Shown: in pieces, positions 34,054-42,631 of the stretch
How positions within the stretch are numbered: the stretch's first letter is position 1
Layout of the letters: each line of letters begins with the position of its first letter
NCBI RefSeq assembly: GCF_014646075.1
Contig: NZ_BMMT01000025.1
Span: forward strand, 1-49,662
Direction of reading: 5' to 3'
From: Saccharopolyspora thermophila
Lineage (GTDB): Bacteria; Actinomycetota; Actinomycetes; Mycobacteriales; Pseudonocardiaceae
Length of the DNA: 49,662 nucleotides
Translations under genes and position numbers: made by a program
The notes under the pieces: generated by a model
The model's input: only the letters and a program-made list of their open reading frames with translations
The model's database searches: none
What the model was told of the DNA's origin: nothing

Positions 34054-35171
34054 TGACCACGGCAAACCCGGACAAGTGGACGTCATATGCCGGAGACGTC
34101 CGGTTCGACATCACGGCGCCTGCGTGCTGGGCTGCCGATCAGCGTCGCTACCTGGACGACTACCTGCTTGGCAGGCTGGGTGAGCGAGAGCTCCCGGCGT
34201 TCGAGATGGACGTGCGTGTCGATGCAGCAGCATGCCGCGAGGTCATCGGCCGCGTTGCGAGAGCACCGTTTCAACGCATCGAAACGGCCCCCGGTGTCGT
34301 ACTGCTCGAATCACGAGCTGGAGGCGGGAGTCAGCGTTGGTTCGCCGTGGCCGCTGACGGCTTGGAGCATCAAGACACCGCCTATGCAGTGCGAACGGAC
34401 GGGCGGCACTTGGAGCTCTACGTGGATCCAGGAAGTACGAAGGCGCATCGGTATCCCTTGAGGATGATCCGCGAAGCGATGCTGCGTACCTACGAAGACC
34501 ACGGCGGTGTCGTCTTCCACGCAGCCGCTGCGCGCCTCAGCGAAGGCGGTGTGATGATCTGCGCACCGCGGTCAGCTGGCAAGACGACCTTGCTCGCCTG
34601 TCTGCTTCGCTGCACGAATGGTGATCTTCTGGTCAACGACAGAGTCATCGTGCACGGAATGGGCTTGGTCGCGGTACCGCTTCCGGTCCCGGTCGCTCGG
34701 GGCACGCTCGATGCGGTTCCGGAGCTCGCTGTCGCGTCTCGCGAGTTGTCGCGACGACAAGAGGACATCACCAAGCTCCCCGCGACCTTCGGCACCGTCC
34801 GAAAAGCGGAATTCAGCGGCCGCGAGTTCTCGAAGGCGCTGGGCGCGGGTCGAGCAGCTGGCGCCTGGCTGCACAGCATCCTCGTGCCAAGGCTCACCAA
34901 CACCGCGGACCCCGCCCGGATCACCAGGCTGCCGTATCAGGAGACCCGGAGGGTGCTGGAGCGCAACTGCTTCACCCCGCACGACGAGTTCTGGCTCCGA
35001 CCATGGCTGGTACCACGGAGGACACCCGTTCACACCCTCCACCAGCACGCCCGTGAGGTCGCTCGCCAGGTCGCCGCGACCGTTCCCTGCCACCAGATCG
35101 AGTTCGGCGTGCGCAGGTCCCTCGCCGAACTCGATACCGCACTGCTCGACGTCCTCGGGAGGTGCTCATGA
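34053..35171 (+). CDS. HPr kinase/phosphorylase-like P-loop protein
   Basis: A 372-aa protein. The P-loop is APRSAGKTT (Lys177), and GDLLVNDRVIV follows where HprK has its catalytic acids. VFHAAAARL before the P-loop also matches the layout of HprK-like kinases, of which some modify sugars or peptides in biosynthetic clusters (for example in paeninodin-type lasso loci). The N-terminal 120 residues are not like classical HprK. A scrap of this same gene lies at 18219-18304. Start ATG at 34053 overlaps the preceding TAA; the next gene overlaps by 4 bases. Confidence 0.65.
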   Translation: MTTANPDKWTSYAGDVRFDITAPACWAADQRRYLDDYLLGRLGERELPAFEMDVRVDAAACREVIGRVARAPFQRIETAPGVVLLESRAGGGSQRWFAVAADGLEHQDTAYAVRTDGRHLELYVDPGSTKAHRYPLRMIREAMLRTYEDHGGVVFHAAAARLSEGGVMICAPRSAGKTTLLACLLRCTNGDLLVNDRVIVHGMGLVAVPLPVPVARGTLDAVPELAVASRELSRRQEDITKLPATFGTVRKAEFSGREFSKALGAGRAAGAWLHSILVPRLTNTADPARITRLPYQETRRVLERNCFTPHDEFWLRPWLVPRRTPVHTLHQHAREVARQVAATVPCHQIEFGVRRSLAELDTALLDVLGRCS

Positions 35172-35965
35172 TCTCTTCGTCGTTCCCGGCCCTGGTTACC
35201 GCGGCCGGGGCAGCGACCCGCTTCCGCCCGTTCTCGCGATGTGTTCCGAAGGAGATGCTGCCAGTCGGCTCGATACCTGCGGTGGAGCACGTCATCGCCG
35301 AGTGCCTGGCTGCCGGCGCCTCCGAGGTCGTCGTCGTCACCAGGCCAGGCGACTCCACCATTCCAGAGCACGTGGGCCAGCTGCGCAGCGAAGGAGCTCC
35401 TGTCGAGACCATCGAGGAGGACCTCGACCACGGCTACGGCAACGCAGCACCCCTGCTGAGCCTTCGCCACAGGCTGACCAACTGCGACGCCTTCGCCGTC
35501 GCTTTCGGCGACGATCTGCTGCTCGGTGAACCAACGCCGGGCTACAACCTCGCGACGATGCGCCAGCGGTCCGTCGACGCAGAGGCGATGATCGCAGGGC
35601 AGATGATTCCGGTCGGCGCGGTGGAATCCTTCGGAATCATCGACATCGAACCTCAACAGCCGAATCGAGTGCGCAGCATTCGACAGCGTCCGCACCCCGG
35701 CGAAGTCGGCGAGCCACTGGCCGTGGTATCGCGCCTGATCCTGCGTCCGTCGATATTCGATCATCTGGCCGCGAGTGAGCAGGCCCGTGGGGAAGTGGAT
35801 CTCGGAATCGCGGTCGGCAACCTCGCCAGCGTTGCGCGCGTCGCGGTGCACCGGATCACGGGCAGTTGGGTCACTGTCGGTGATCCACTGCACTACCTTG
35901 ACGCCCTGAAGACCTACTGGCAGCTCGACCCGGCACAGCCCACTTATCGCGAAGGACAGTCGTGA
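35168..35965 (+). CDS. Sugar-1-phosphate nucleotidyltransferase (GalU/RmlA-like)
   Basis: A 265-aa nucleotidyltransferase. It begins PALVTAAGAATRFRPFS with the family's G-x-x-T-R nucleotide loop and VPKEMLPVG with the Lys of the active site, then VVVVTRPGDS, AFAVAFGDDLLLG (the metal-binding D) and later DLGIAVG. Such enzymes make NDP-sugars from NTP and sugar-1-phosphate; GalU is the nearest in look. The ATG at 35168 overlaps the preceding stop (ATGA); GTG at 35162 is the alternative. Confidence 0.8.
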   Translation: MISSSFPALVTAAGAATRFRPFSRCVPKEMLPVGSIPAVEHVIAECLAAGASEVVVVTRPGDSTIPEHVGQLRSEGAPVETIEEDLDHGYGNAAPLLSLRHRLTNCDAFAVAFGDDLLLGEPTPGYNLATMRQRSVDAEAMIAGQMIPVGAVESFGIIDIEPQQPNRVRSIRQRPHPGEVGEPLAVVSRLILRPSIFDHLAASEQARGEVDLGIAVGNLASVARVAVHRITGSWVTVGDPLHYLDALKTYWQLDPAQPTYREGQS

Positions 35966-36612
35966 CGCTGATCGACATCTTCAACGACCGCTACGAGCAC
36001 ATCGGCACCGAGGACAAGAAGGAAGCTCACCGCCGAGGATCCTGGCATCGGACGTTCTCCGCGCTAGCCGTCCACCCGAGGAACCGGCTGGTCTTCCTGC
36101 AGAAGAAGGCCCCGGGCCGGTACTCCTTCGACAGGCCCGACAACGCCGACATCACCGTTGGCGGCCACTACCATGCCGGCGAATCGATCCCCGACGGTGT
36201 GCGCGAGGTCCACGAAGAACTCGGCCTGGAGACCTCCTATGCGGAGCTGCACCCCCTCGGCCTTCGACAGACCGCGACCACCCTCGCACCCGACTACATC
36301 GAACGCGAGTTCCAGCACTGGCACCTCCTGCCCCTCCAGGGCGACTTGGAGGACATTCCCTTCGCCGACGCGGAGGTCACCGGGCTCGTCGGTATCGACC
36401 TCGATGACGCGATCCGACTCGCCGAGGGCACCACTACGACGATCCCTGCCCGGTATGCCACTCGCACCGACTTGGCAGTGTCGTATGCCGAAGGGAGGCT
36501 GACTCGCGACGAGCTCGTGCCGAGCTATCTCGGCCTCGATCAACTTTATCTGCGGCTGTTCGTCGCGGCTGACCGGTTCTGCGCTGGCCAGCGGCGCCAC
36601 TTGTTCTGGTAA
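35962..36612 (+). CDS. Nudix hydrolase (isopentenyl diphosphate isomerase-like subgroup)
   Basis: A 216-aa protein. The Nudix box is GHYHAGESIPDGVREVHEEL followed by GLE, one residue shorter than the standard spacing between the first Glu and the Arg-Glu, as occurs in the COG1443-type proteins. IEREFQHWHLL and SWHRTFSALAVHPRNRLVF also match that group. Substrate unknown; within this operon a nucleotide-sugar or NDP derivative is plausible. GTG at 35962 overlaps the preceding stop by 4 bases (GTGA). Confidence 0.8.
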   Translation: MTLIDIFNDRYEHIGTEDKKEAHRRGSWHRTFSALAVHPRNRLVFLQKKAPGRYSFDRPDNADITVGGHYHAGESIPDGVREVHEELGLETSYAELHPLGLRQTATTLAPDYIEREFQHWHLLPLQGDLEDIPFADAEVTGLVGIDLDDAIRLAEGTTTTIPARYATRTDLAVSYAEGRLTRDELVPSYLGLDQLYLRLFVAADRFCAGQRRHLFW

Positions 36613-36630
36613 ACCCTGTAGGACCCTGCG

Positions 36631-37713
36631 ATGCGCATCGCGATCGTGGTCGGCACGCGGCCGGAAGCCATCAAACTCGCTCCCATCAACGGCCTGCTGA
36701 GGGACGAGGCATACGTCATCCATACCGGGCAGCACTACACCTCTGGCATGGCGGGCACCAACCTCGAACCGGATCTGGTATTCGACACCTGCCCGGGGCT
36801 TGACCGCGGTCAGCAGCTCGGTGCCTGGATCAGCGCGCTGACCCCGGTGCTCCGCAACCTCCGCCCTGATGTGGTGATGGTGCACGGCGACACGACCTCC
36901 GCCCTGGCCGGCGCCCTGGCCGCCAACGCGTCCGGTACACCGGTGGTGCACGTGGAGGCCGGTCTCCGCAGCTACGACCGCGTCATGCCCGAGGAACACA
37001 ACCGTGTCCTCATCGACCACCTCGCCGACCTCTGCTGCGCCCCGACAGACCTGGCGCGCAACAACCTGCTGGCCGAAAACGTTCCGGCAAGCCGCATCGT
37101 CATCACCGGAAACACCATCGTCGAAGCGGTCACTGCCGCCTTACCGGACCGAGGTACGCAGACCAGCATCTTGGCCGAGCTGGGCCTGGATGGCGACACG
37201 TTCGTGCTCGCGACAATCCACAGGCCGGAGAACACCGACCGTCCCGAGGTGCTGAAGACGATATTCGACGAGCTCGCGATGCTGCCGGTGCCGGTCGTGC
37301 TCCCGCTGCATCCACGAACCCAGTCCAGTCTCGTAGCCAGCGGCCTGGACCAGCGCGCCACGGCAATACGTGTGACCGGGCCGCTGGACTACCCGGCGTT
37401 GCTTACGCTGCTGCGAGCCGCAGCCGTGGTGATCACTGACTCTGGTGGTATTCAAGAAGAAGCGACAGTCGTCAAGAGACCGGTCCTCGTTGTGCGTCGC
37501 AGCAACGAACGTCCAGAAGTCGAAGCGGTGTTCGGCCGCCGCGTTCATGCTGGCCCGAGTATCTCTCGCACCATCAGCGCGTGGCTGTCGAGGATCTCGT
37601 CCATCCACCGACGGCTCCAGGACGCCCCCTCGCCGTTCGGCGACGGCACCGCAGCGGAACGCGTCGTGCGGGCCACACGAGACTTGGCCGCGTGCTGGAC
37701 GAGCACGCGGTGA
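36631..37713 (+). CDS. UDP-N-acetylglucosamine 2-epimerase-like protein (non-hydrolysing)
   Basis: A 360-aa protein with the GT-B-like epimerase motifs in order: VGTRPEAIKLAPI, VHGDTTSAL, HVEAGLRSYD, PEEHNRVLIDHLADL, TIHRPENTDR, PLHPRT and DSGGIQEEA. Known members interconvert UDP-GlcNAc and UDP-ManNAc. It follows the Nudix gene by 18 bases, the only real gap in the cassette, and the ATG at 36631 has AGGACC upstream. Length (360 aa) fits WecB. Gene symbol withheld, since pathway context differs from enterobacterial antigen synthesis. Confidence 0.88.
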   Translation: MRIAIVVGTRPEAIKLAPINGLLRDEAYVIHTGQHYTSGMAGTNLEPDLVFDTCPGLDRGQQLGAWISALTPVLRNLRPDVVMVHGDTTSALAGALAANASGTPVVHVEAGLRSYDRVMPEEHNRVLIDHLADLCCAPTDLARNNLLAENVPASRIVITGNTIVEAVTAALPDRGTQTSILAELGLDGDTFVLATIHRPENTDRPEVLKTIFDELAMLPVPVVLPLHPRTQSSLVASGLDQRATAIRVTGPLDYPALLTLLRAAAVVITDSGGIQEEATVVKRPVLVVRRSNERPEVEAVFGRRVHAGPSISRTISAWLSRISSIHRRLQDAPSPFGDGTAAERVVRATRDLAACWTSTR

Positions 37714-38168
37714 GCGCTACTCCGAGCGGCGCACGGCGCCGCCCGCCGCATCGGGCCGGAGGCCGCCGCCTGGGTGACGCGCGTGCACAACCAAGCTGCC
37801 CTTATCGCCAGCGACGCCTGGCTGCTCGGGCTGGCCCCGCACCTGCACTGCGAGCAGGCCGACCTTTACCTGCCCGCACTCCTGGTCGCCGTGGCCACCG
37901 CACGAGTGGCCCTGGACTGTGGAATGTCCGCTTATGGTGAATCGTGCCCATGGTGTTGATCTATCCGTGCGAATAGGTGGCCAACTCGCCGCAAGCGGCC
38001 TTGTGGGCTATCTAGCATGGCCTTGTTCACCGTTGAAGCGAGAAATGGAAATAGTGAGCGTCCCGATTTCGCTTACAAATCTCTTGAGGTTCCGTTGCAA
38101 GGATCGTTGTTTCCGGTTCGCGGCCGGGCGAAAGAACCGGATGCTGCCGACGATCCGGGAGAAGCGCG
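37714..38168. other. Gap with a probable gene scrap
   Basis: One plus frame from 37714 reads AARRIGPEAAAWVTRVHNQA through LHCEQADLYLPALLVAVATA and stops at 37959; it looks like real protein but has no start and no recognisable family. From about 37970 the DNA is lower in GC and probably carries the promoter for the type VII genes. No other gene is supported. Confidence 0.35.
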
Positions 38169-38495
38169 ATGACTGACGGTTTCCACGTCGATCTCCCCGC
38201 GTTGGAGCGGGCCAGTACCGGTGTGAATGAGACGTTGAGCCAGCTGGCGCGGCACCGGGTCGACACGATCGACGGGGAGGGCACCGTCGTCGGGCACGAC
38301 CGGCTCGCCGCGACGATCGCGGACTTCTGCGACCGGTGGCAGATCGGCGTGACGAACCTGGCCAAGGACGGCCAAGCCATCGCCGCCCAGCTCAGCCACT
38401 GCGTCGAGACCTACCGGCAGGTCGATGCGACCGCGCCGGAGGAACTCACCGGCATCCTCGACCGCCCGTCCGGGCCCGACCCCGCTGGACCGTGA
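38169..38495 (+). CDS. Small ESX/EspC-like helical protein
   Basis: A 108-aa predicted two-helix protein, FHVDLPALERASTGVNETL and CDRWQIGVTNLAKDGQAIAA, like the small partners encoded before WXG toxins in actinobacterial type VII loci. GGAGAAGCGCG lies before the ATG at 38169. Its TGA overlaps the ATG of the toxin by 1 base (TGATG), so the two are coupled. It would pair with or chaperone the toxin for export. Confidence 0.65.
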   Translation: MTDGFHVDLPALERASTGVNETLSQLARHRVDTIDGEGTVVGHDRLAATIADFCDRWQIGVTNLAKDGQAIAAQLSHCVETYRQVDATAPEELTGILDRPSGPDPAGP

Positions 38496-39706
38496 TGACC
38501 GCCGAGCTCGGAACCACCCAAGACCCGAAAGCCCTCATCCCTGGTGACGCCGGTGCGCTGCAGACCATCGCGCAGCAGATGACCGCCTACGGCGACGCGC
38601 TGCACAACGCCGGAACCGGACTGCGCCGTATCGACACCACCGAAGGGTGGAGCGGCGCCGCCGCCGACAGCTTCCGCGACGTCTTCGACGGCGAACCACC
38701 CAAGTGGCTGGAGGCCGGCGACGCCTTCCACGACGGCGCCGCCGCCCTCACCAGCTACGCCGCCACCTTGTCCTGGGCCCAGACCCAAGCCCAGGAAGCC
38801 ATCCGGCTGTGGAACGAAGGCGACGCCGCCGCCGAGCAGGCCAAGGCCGCGCATGACCAGGCCGTTCAACGTGCCCAGAAGGATGCCGCCGCCAAGACCG
38901 CCAACGGCACCCCCACCACCGCCCCGGCTATCCCCTTCCACGACCCCGGCGAGGCCAAGCGCGCCGCAGCCCGGGAACTACTGGACCGGGCCCGCGACCA
39001 GCTGCGCAGAGTTGGGGACACCGCCGCGGACGAGCTCGGCAAGGCCCGGGACAAGGCCCCCGAGCACCCCGGGTTCTGGGACGGTGTCGGCGACGTCCTC
39101 GGCGACACCGGCGACGGCTTGGTCAACATCGGCACCCACTTGGTCAACGATCTGGCCTCGGTGGGCAACGCCATGCTCAACCACCCCACCGATGTCGCCA
39201 TGGCCGCCGCTGGCGTCGGTCTCATGGCCATCAGCGCCGGTGGGGAAGGGCTTGGCATCGCTCTGGACGCCACCGGGGTCGGCTCGATCGCCGGCGTCCC
39301 GCTCAACGCCATCTCTACCGCCGGCATCGTGACCGGGGCTGGGATGGTCGGCGCAGCAACCATGAACATCGTCACCAACGCCGCAGGGGACGACCACGTC
39401 GAACCACTCGACGAAACCAACAACACCACCACCGACACCGACGGCACCCCACCTGGGGTCAAGGACGGCTGGGAAGTCCGAACCGCCGATAACGGCAAAG
39501 GCACCGTCTACCAGGAGCCCGGCGCGACCGGCAACGCGAACATGGTCCGCATCATGGATCCCAAACCGGGTTACCCCCACGGCTACGTCCGCTTCTACAA
39601 TGAACACGGGCAACCCGTGGGCCTCAACGGAAAACCAGGGCCTAACTCCCAGACCCACATTCCGCTGCGTCCCGACGGCTCCTATCCCGTACCGGAAGGC
39701 TGGTAA
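38495..39706 (+). CDS. WXG-type polymorphic toxin
   Basis: A 403-aa protein. The N-terminal 120 residues are the WXG-like helical export domain (GWSGAAADSFRDVFDGEPP). A charged Ala-rich helix and a hydrophobic segment (AMAAAGVGLMAISAGGEGLG) follow. The C-terminal 75 residues, from NANMVRIMDPKPGYPHGYVR to the end (GPNSQTHIPLRPDGSYP), look like a compact toxin domain found at the end of many polymorphic toxins, but I cannot assign it to a numbered family with confidence. The gene is followed 6 bases later by a probable immunity gene. Confidence 0.7.
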   Translation: MTAELGTTQDPKALIPGDAGALQTIAQQMTAYGDALHNAGTGLRRIDTTEGWSGAAADSFRDVFDGEPPKWLEAGDAFHDGAAALTSYAATLSWAQTQAQEAIRLWNEGDAAAEQAKAAHDQAVQRAQKDAAAKTANGTPTTAPAIPFHDPGEAKRAAARELLDRARDQLRRVGDTAADELGKARDKAPEHPGFWDGVGDVLGDTGDGLVNIGTHLVNDLASVGNAMLNHPTDVAMAAAGVGLMAISAGGEGLGIALDATGVGSIAGVPLNAISTAGIVTGAGMVGAATMNIVTNAAGDDHVEPLDETNNTTTDTDGTPPGVKDGWEVRTADNGKGTVYQEPGATGNANMVRIMDPKPGYPHGYVRFYNEHGQPVGLNGKPGPNSQTHIPLRPDGSYPVPEGW

Positions 39707-39712
39707 CCAACG

Positions 39713-40087
39713 ATGGATCTCGGGCTGCATGGCCAGCAGGTCACCACGCAGAGCTTCGACTACACCGTGTCCTTCCAGACCAGCGGCGGGTACGAACTGC
39801 GTATCGAAAACGACTACACCCTCCACACTCCGCACGGCTCCTGGAACTTCTCCCCAGAACCGTCCAATGAGGACTCTCAGGAGCTGGCAGCGTTGGCGGA
39901 TCAACGCATCGACCACGCGGCTGTCTCCAGCGACGGCACGCTGACGGTGAAGTTCGCCACCGGCAGCGAACTACGCGTGCAGGCCAGTCCGTCCTATGAG
40001 GCCTGGACTGTCGCCGGACCTCGCGGAATGAAGGTGGTCTGCATGCCCGGCGGCGAACTCGCCACCTGGAAAGCCACCGACGCCTGA
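39713..40087 (+). CDS. DUF6188-like immunity protein
   Basis: A 124-aa protein starting MDLGLHGQQVTTQSFDYTVS and ending MPGGELATWKATDA. SGGYELRIENDYTL, GTLTVKFATGSELRVQ and SYEAWTVAGPRG match the outline of DUF6188 proteins, found behind polymorphic toxins. It has no signal peptide, so it would protect the cell from inside. It starts 6 bases after the toxin stop. Confidence 0.7.
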   Translation: MDLGLHGQQVTTQSFDYTVSFQTSGGYELRIENDYTLHTPHGSWNFSPEPSNEDSQELAALADQRIDHAAVSSDGTLTVKFATGSELRVQASPSYEAWTVAGPRGMKVVCMPGGELATWKATDA

Positions 40088-40395
40088 GTAGTCGAATGTG
40101 TGCTGCGCCGTAGACCTAGGTTTCAGGGGTCTACGCAGTTGAGCATGATGACCGGGCTTCGGCGAAGTCCGGGGTGTCGCCGAGTGCACAGCGCGGCAGT
40201 GCCTAGTATGCGGTGCCGGGTGCCGCTGCGGTAGCCGTAGGAAAACGAGCAAGCTGAGGAACGTGAAGCCCGCGCCCACATGCAGCTCGGGGAAACGGAG
40301 CCGTTCAGTGGCACCGCTACCCAAGCCAGGCGGACCGTCGGCACCGCGCAACGCCAAGAACCCGCTCGCAACGGTGAATCAGTTAGAGGGGCGCT
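40088..40395. other. Gap after the toxin locus
   Basis: About 300 bases with no supported gene. Short frames on the plus strand look partly protein-like (NAKNPLATVNQLEGR) but lack starts. AGAGGGG before the GTG at 40396 could be a ribosome site. Confidence 0.3.
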
Positions 40396-40665
40396 GTGAA
40401 CACCACCACCGGCTGCGCACACTACGCCCGCTGCGTGGTGAGTGCGTCGCAGAAACTCATGGACGGGCTGCTCGAAGCCGAAGGCACCCGCTTCGCGAGG
40501 CTGGACGCGGAGTTGCAGCACGGCGCCGATGCCACTTGCGAACGCATCGTCGCGGCGGCGCGGTTGTCGTGGTCGCGGCTGCTCCGGGGCGAACGTCTTC
40601 CGGAGGATCGGTGGCTGGGGTGGCTGGCAGGGGGCTACCCCCGATCTCCGGGCTGTTCGCGGTAG
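40396..40665 (+). CDS. Hypothetical protein, 89 aa
   Basis: The GTG at 40396 has AGAGGGG about 6 bases before it. The product is mostly helical (SQKLMDGLLEAEGTRFARLD, CERIVAAARLSWSRLL) with no membrane segment or known motif. It may be truncated at the end, since the last residues (GYPRSPGCSR) look out of frame. Function unknown. Confidence 0.35.
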   Translation: MNTTTGCAHYARCVVSASQKLMDGLLEAEGTRFARLDAELQHGADATCERIVAAARLSWSRLLRGERLPEDRWLGWLAGGYPRSPGCSR

Positions 40666-40977
40666 CGCGGGTGGTGGGGGCAGATGCAGCTCCTCGTGGG
40701 AACGGTCGGTGCCCCGGTCCGCGACACCGCCGCCGCGGGCCGGGTTGCCCCGATGTGGAGCGGATCGTGTACTTTGGCCGCGACCGACACCCGGATGAAC
40801 GCCACCCCGCCGGTACGCGGTGCCATCGGTGAGCAGGCCGGAGGGCGCTGCGGGCCCGCTGCACGCGGCGGCGCTACGAAGGTCCCCTTCTGCCCCCGGC
40901 TCTGGCGTCGGTGGCGGTCCACAGCGTGTACTCCTGTTCGGCTGGCGACGATAACCTGTACTGACCGCCTCGGGATG
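40666..40977. other. Gap before the right CRISPR leader
   Basis: One frame reads CPDVERIVYFGRDRHPDERH and ends at 40832; it looks like the end of a real protein but has no joined start. Nothing else is supported. The duplicated block begins at about 40978. Confidence 0.25.
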
Positions 40978-41216
40978 GGCCTGTGCGTCACGTATGGGCC
41001 CACCGGCCCGGCCTCGTCACCCTCCTCCACGACCCCGACGTACCAGCAGGGAAGGATTCATGGCGTTGGCCCGGGGTGGACTGGCACGTGTTGTTTCGGC
41101 AGGTCCGCGATGTCATCGCGTCCCGGACCGGTTCCGTGTTGAGGGCCACCCGTCTCACCCACACGCCAATACGTCAAAATCGACAACCACGTCCCTAAAA
41201 CCCCAGTTCACGAAGT
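40978..41216 (+). promoter_or_regulatory. CRISPR leader, right copy
   Basis: The right-hand counterpart of 19198-19440, with the same start (GCCTGTGCGTCACGTA), GGGAAGGATTCATGG, and the same end (AATCGACAACCACGTCCCTA to TTCACGAAG) just before the first repeat. It gives the array a plus-strand direction. An open frame crossing it differs between the copies and looks non-coding. Confidence 0.6.
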
Positions 41217-41737
41217 GTGCTCTCCACGCACGTGGAGGTGATCCGACCGGCTGATCGAGCCGCACCATCGGCTTGCCCGTGCTCTCCACGCACGTGGAGG
41301 TGATCCGGCCGTCCCCTGGCCGGTCCGCCGCACTCCGTTCGTGCTCTCCACGCACGTGGAGGTGATCCGGCCGTCCCCTGGCCGGTCCGCCGCACTCCGT
41401 TCGTGCTCTCCACGCACGTGGAGGTGATCCGATCGCGCGCATCTTCTCGTCAGTTCCGATCAGAGTGCTCTCCACGCACGTGGAGGTGATCCGTTCTCGA
41501 TCGCGTTCACGGCACCGGCCCACTCGTGCTCTCCACGCACGTGGAGGTGATCCGCCGAGGCCGAGCTGGCCCGGGCCCGCGCCCAGGTGCTCTCCACGCA
41601 CGTGGAGGTGATCCGCTGGCCGCCGCCGAACTCGCGGCCGCGGCGGCGTGCTCTCCACGCACGTGGAGGTGATCCGGGTGGTCGCAGGGTAGGTCGCCCG
41701 GCTGGTCCGTGCTCTCCACGCACGTGGAGGTGGTCCG
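41217..41737 (+). CRISPR. CRISPR array, 9 repeats and 8 spacers, type I-E-like
   Basis: 29-base repeats start at 41217, 41279, 41341, 41403, 41465, 41526, 41587, 41648 and 41709. The repeat begins GTGCTCTCCACG, has the palindromic stem CTCCACG/CGTGGAG, and ends GTGATCCG, like actinobacterial type I-E repeats. Eight are identical; the last has one change (GGTGGTCCG), normal for the leader-distal end. Spacers are 32-33 bases. Spacers 2 and 3 (41308-41340 and 41370-41402) are identical. No cas genes lie in the window, so Cas proteins must come from elsewhere. Confidence 0.95.
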
Positions 41738-42344
41738 CGTCCCGATCGTCCGGGCCCCGTTCGTCTGGTTTCAACTGGTTTCCCGGTAGTGGTCTCGGCG
41801 CTGCTCAGGGTGGAAGTCGCCGGACAGGGGCTCTACCAGGACCCGTGTCGTCTGCCGTTCCCTCGGATCCGGGGTTGTTTCGGCTGGTGGGGTTGGTCTC
41901 GTCGCGGCAGTACGGCAGGTGGGTCACGAGTAGGCGGTAACGCGCCCCCTTCGGCACGACGTTCTACGGGCATGTTCGATAGGGCGTGACCCCTTGACGT
42001 GGGCCCGGTTGAAGGAGCCAGCCAACGTCGCGGGGACGCTCGGTTCGCGCCATGCGTCAGCCGTTGCGGCGTCGTCTCAGGCGGCCCCAAGGAGAAGGGG
42101 CATGACGAGCCTTACCGCAGGTTGCCCGTGGGTTACGGGCACTTCTGGGCAGGGCGGTCGGCGCGGATCATGTGATGCGGGCCACTGCGTGGTTGGCCCC
42201 ATCGGGGTACTGGTTTCTCGGCTGTCGCTGTGACCCCTTGACCGCTTGCGAACACCGTCGCTCCCAAAATCCTCCCAAAAATGCCGAAAAATCGGTTCGG
42301 TGCAGTTGGGGGACACCGGCGAAGATTATCTGGAGAGCGCGAAC
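41738..42344. repeat. Right copy of the array-to-tRNA linker
   Basis: From about 41930 this is related to the left linker (GTAACGCGCCCCCTTCGGCA, GGGCATGTTCGATAGGGCGT, CTCCCAAAATCCTCCCA, CGAAAAATCGGTTCGGTGCA). No gene is supported. The first 190 bases after the array do not match the left side. Confidence 0.55.
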
Positions 42345-42385
42345 AAGCCCGCTGACCTGCACGTTTGTGTCAGGTCAGCGGGCTT
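42345..42385. terminator. Hairpin downstream of tRNA-Pro
   Basis: The same 15-base perfect stem and 11-base loop as at 20276-20316. It begins 9 bases past the 3' end of the tRNA gene on the minus strand, so it is the likely transcription stop of tRNA-Pro. Confidence 0.7.
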
Positions 42386-42393
42386 GCCGCTGG

Positions 42394-42467
<74 letters not shown>

Positions 42468-42631
42468 GCCTCACCTCTCGGTGTGCACACAGCTTAGCGC
42501 ACCCCTTTCGGCTTGATCGTGGGGGGTTAGCTTCCAGAGTTTGCGCTGGTCAGGGTGTCGCAGTGGCCTTGTGGCGTTCACGTGTCTGTGGTTGCTGTGC
42601 GTTCAGTGTTGACTGAAATTAACTCCGGGTG

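Noticed and set aside
41155..41774. Several minus-strand ORFs across the right CRISPR array with repeated RAWRA and DHLHVRGEH phrases
   Set aside because: These are translations of the CRISPR repeats in different frames and not proteins.
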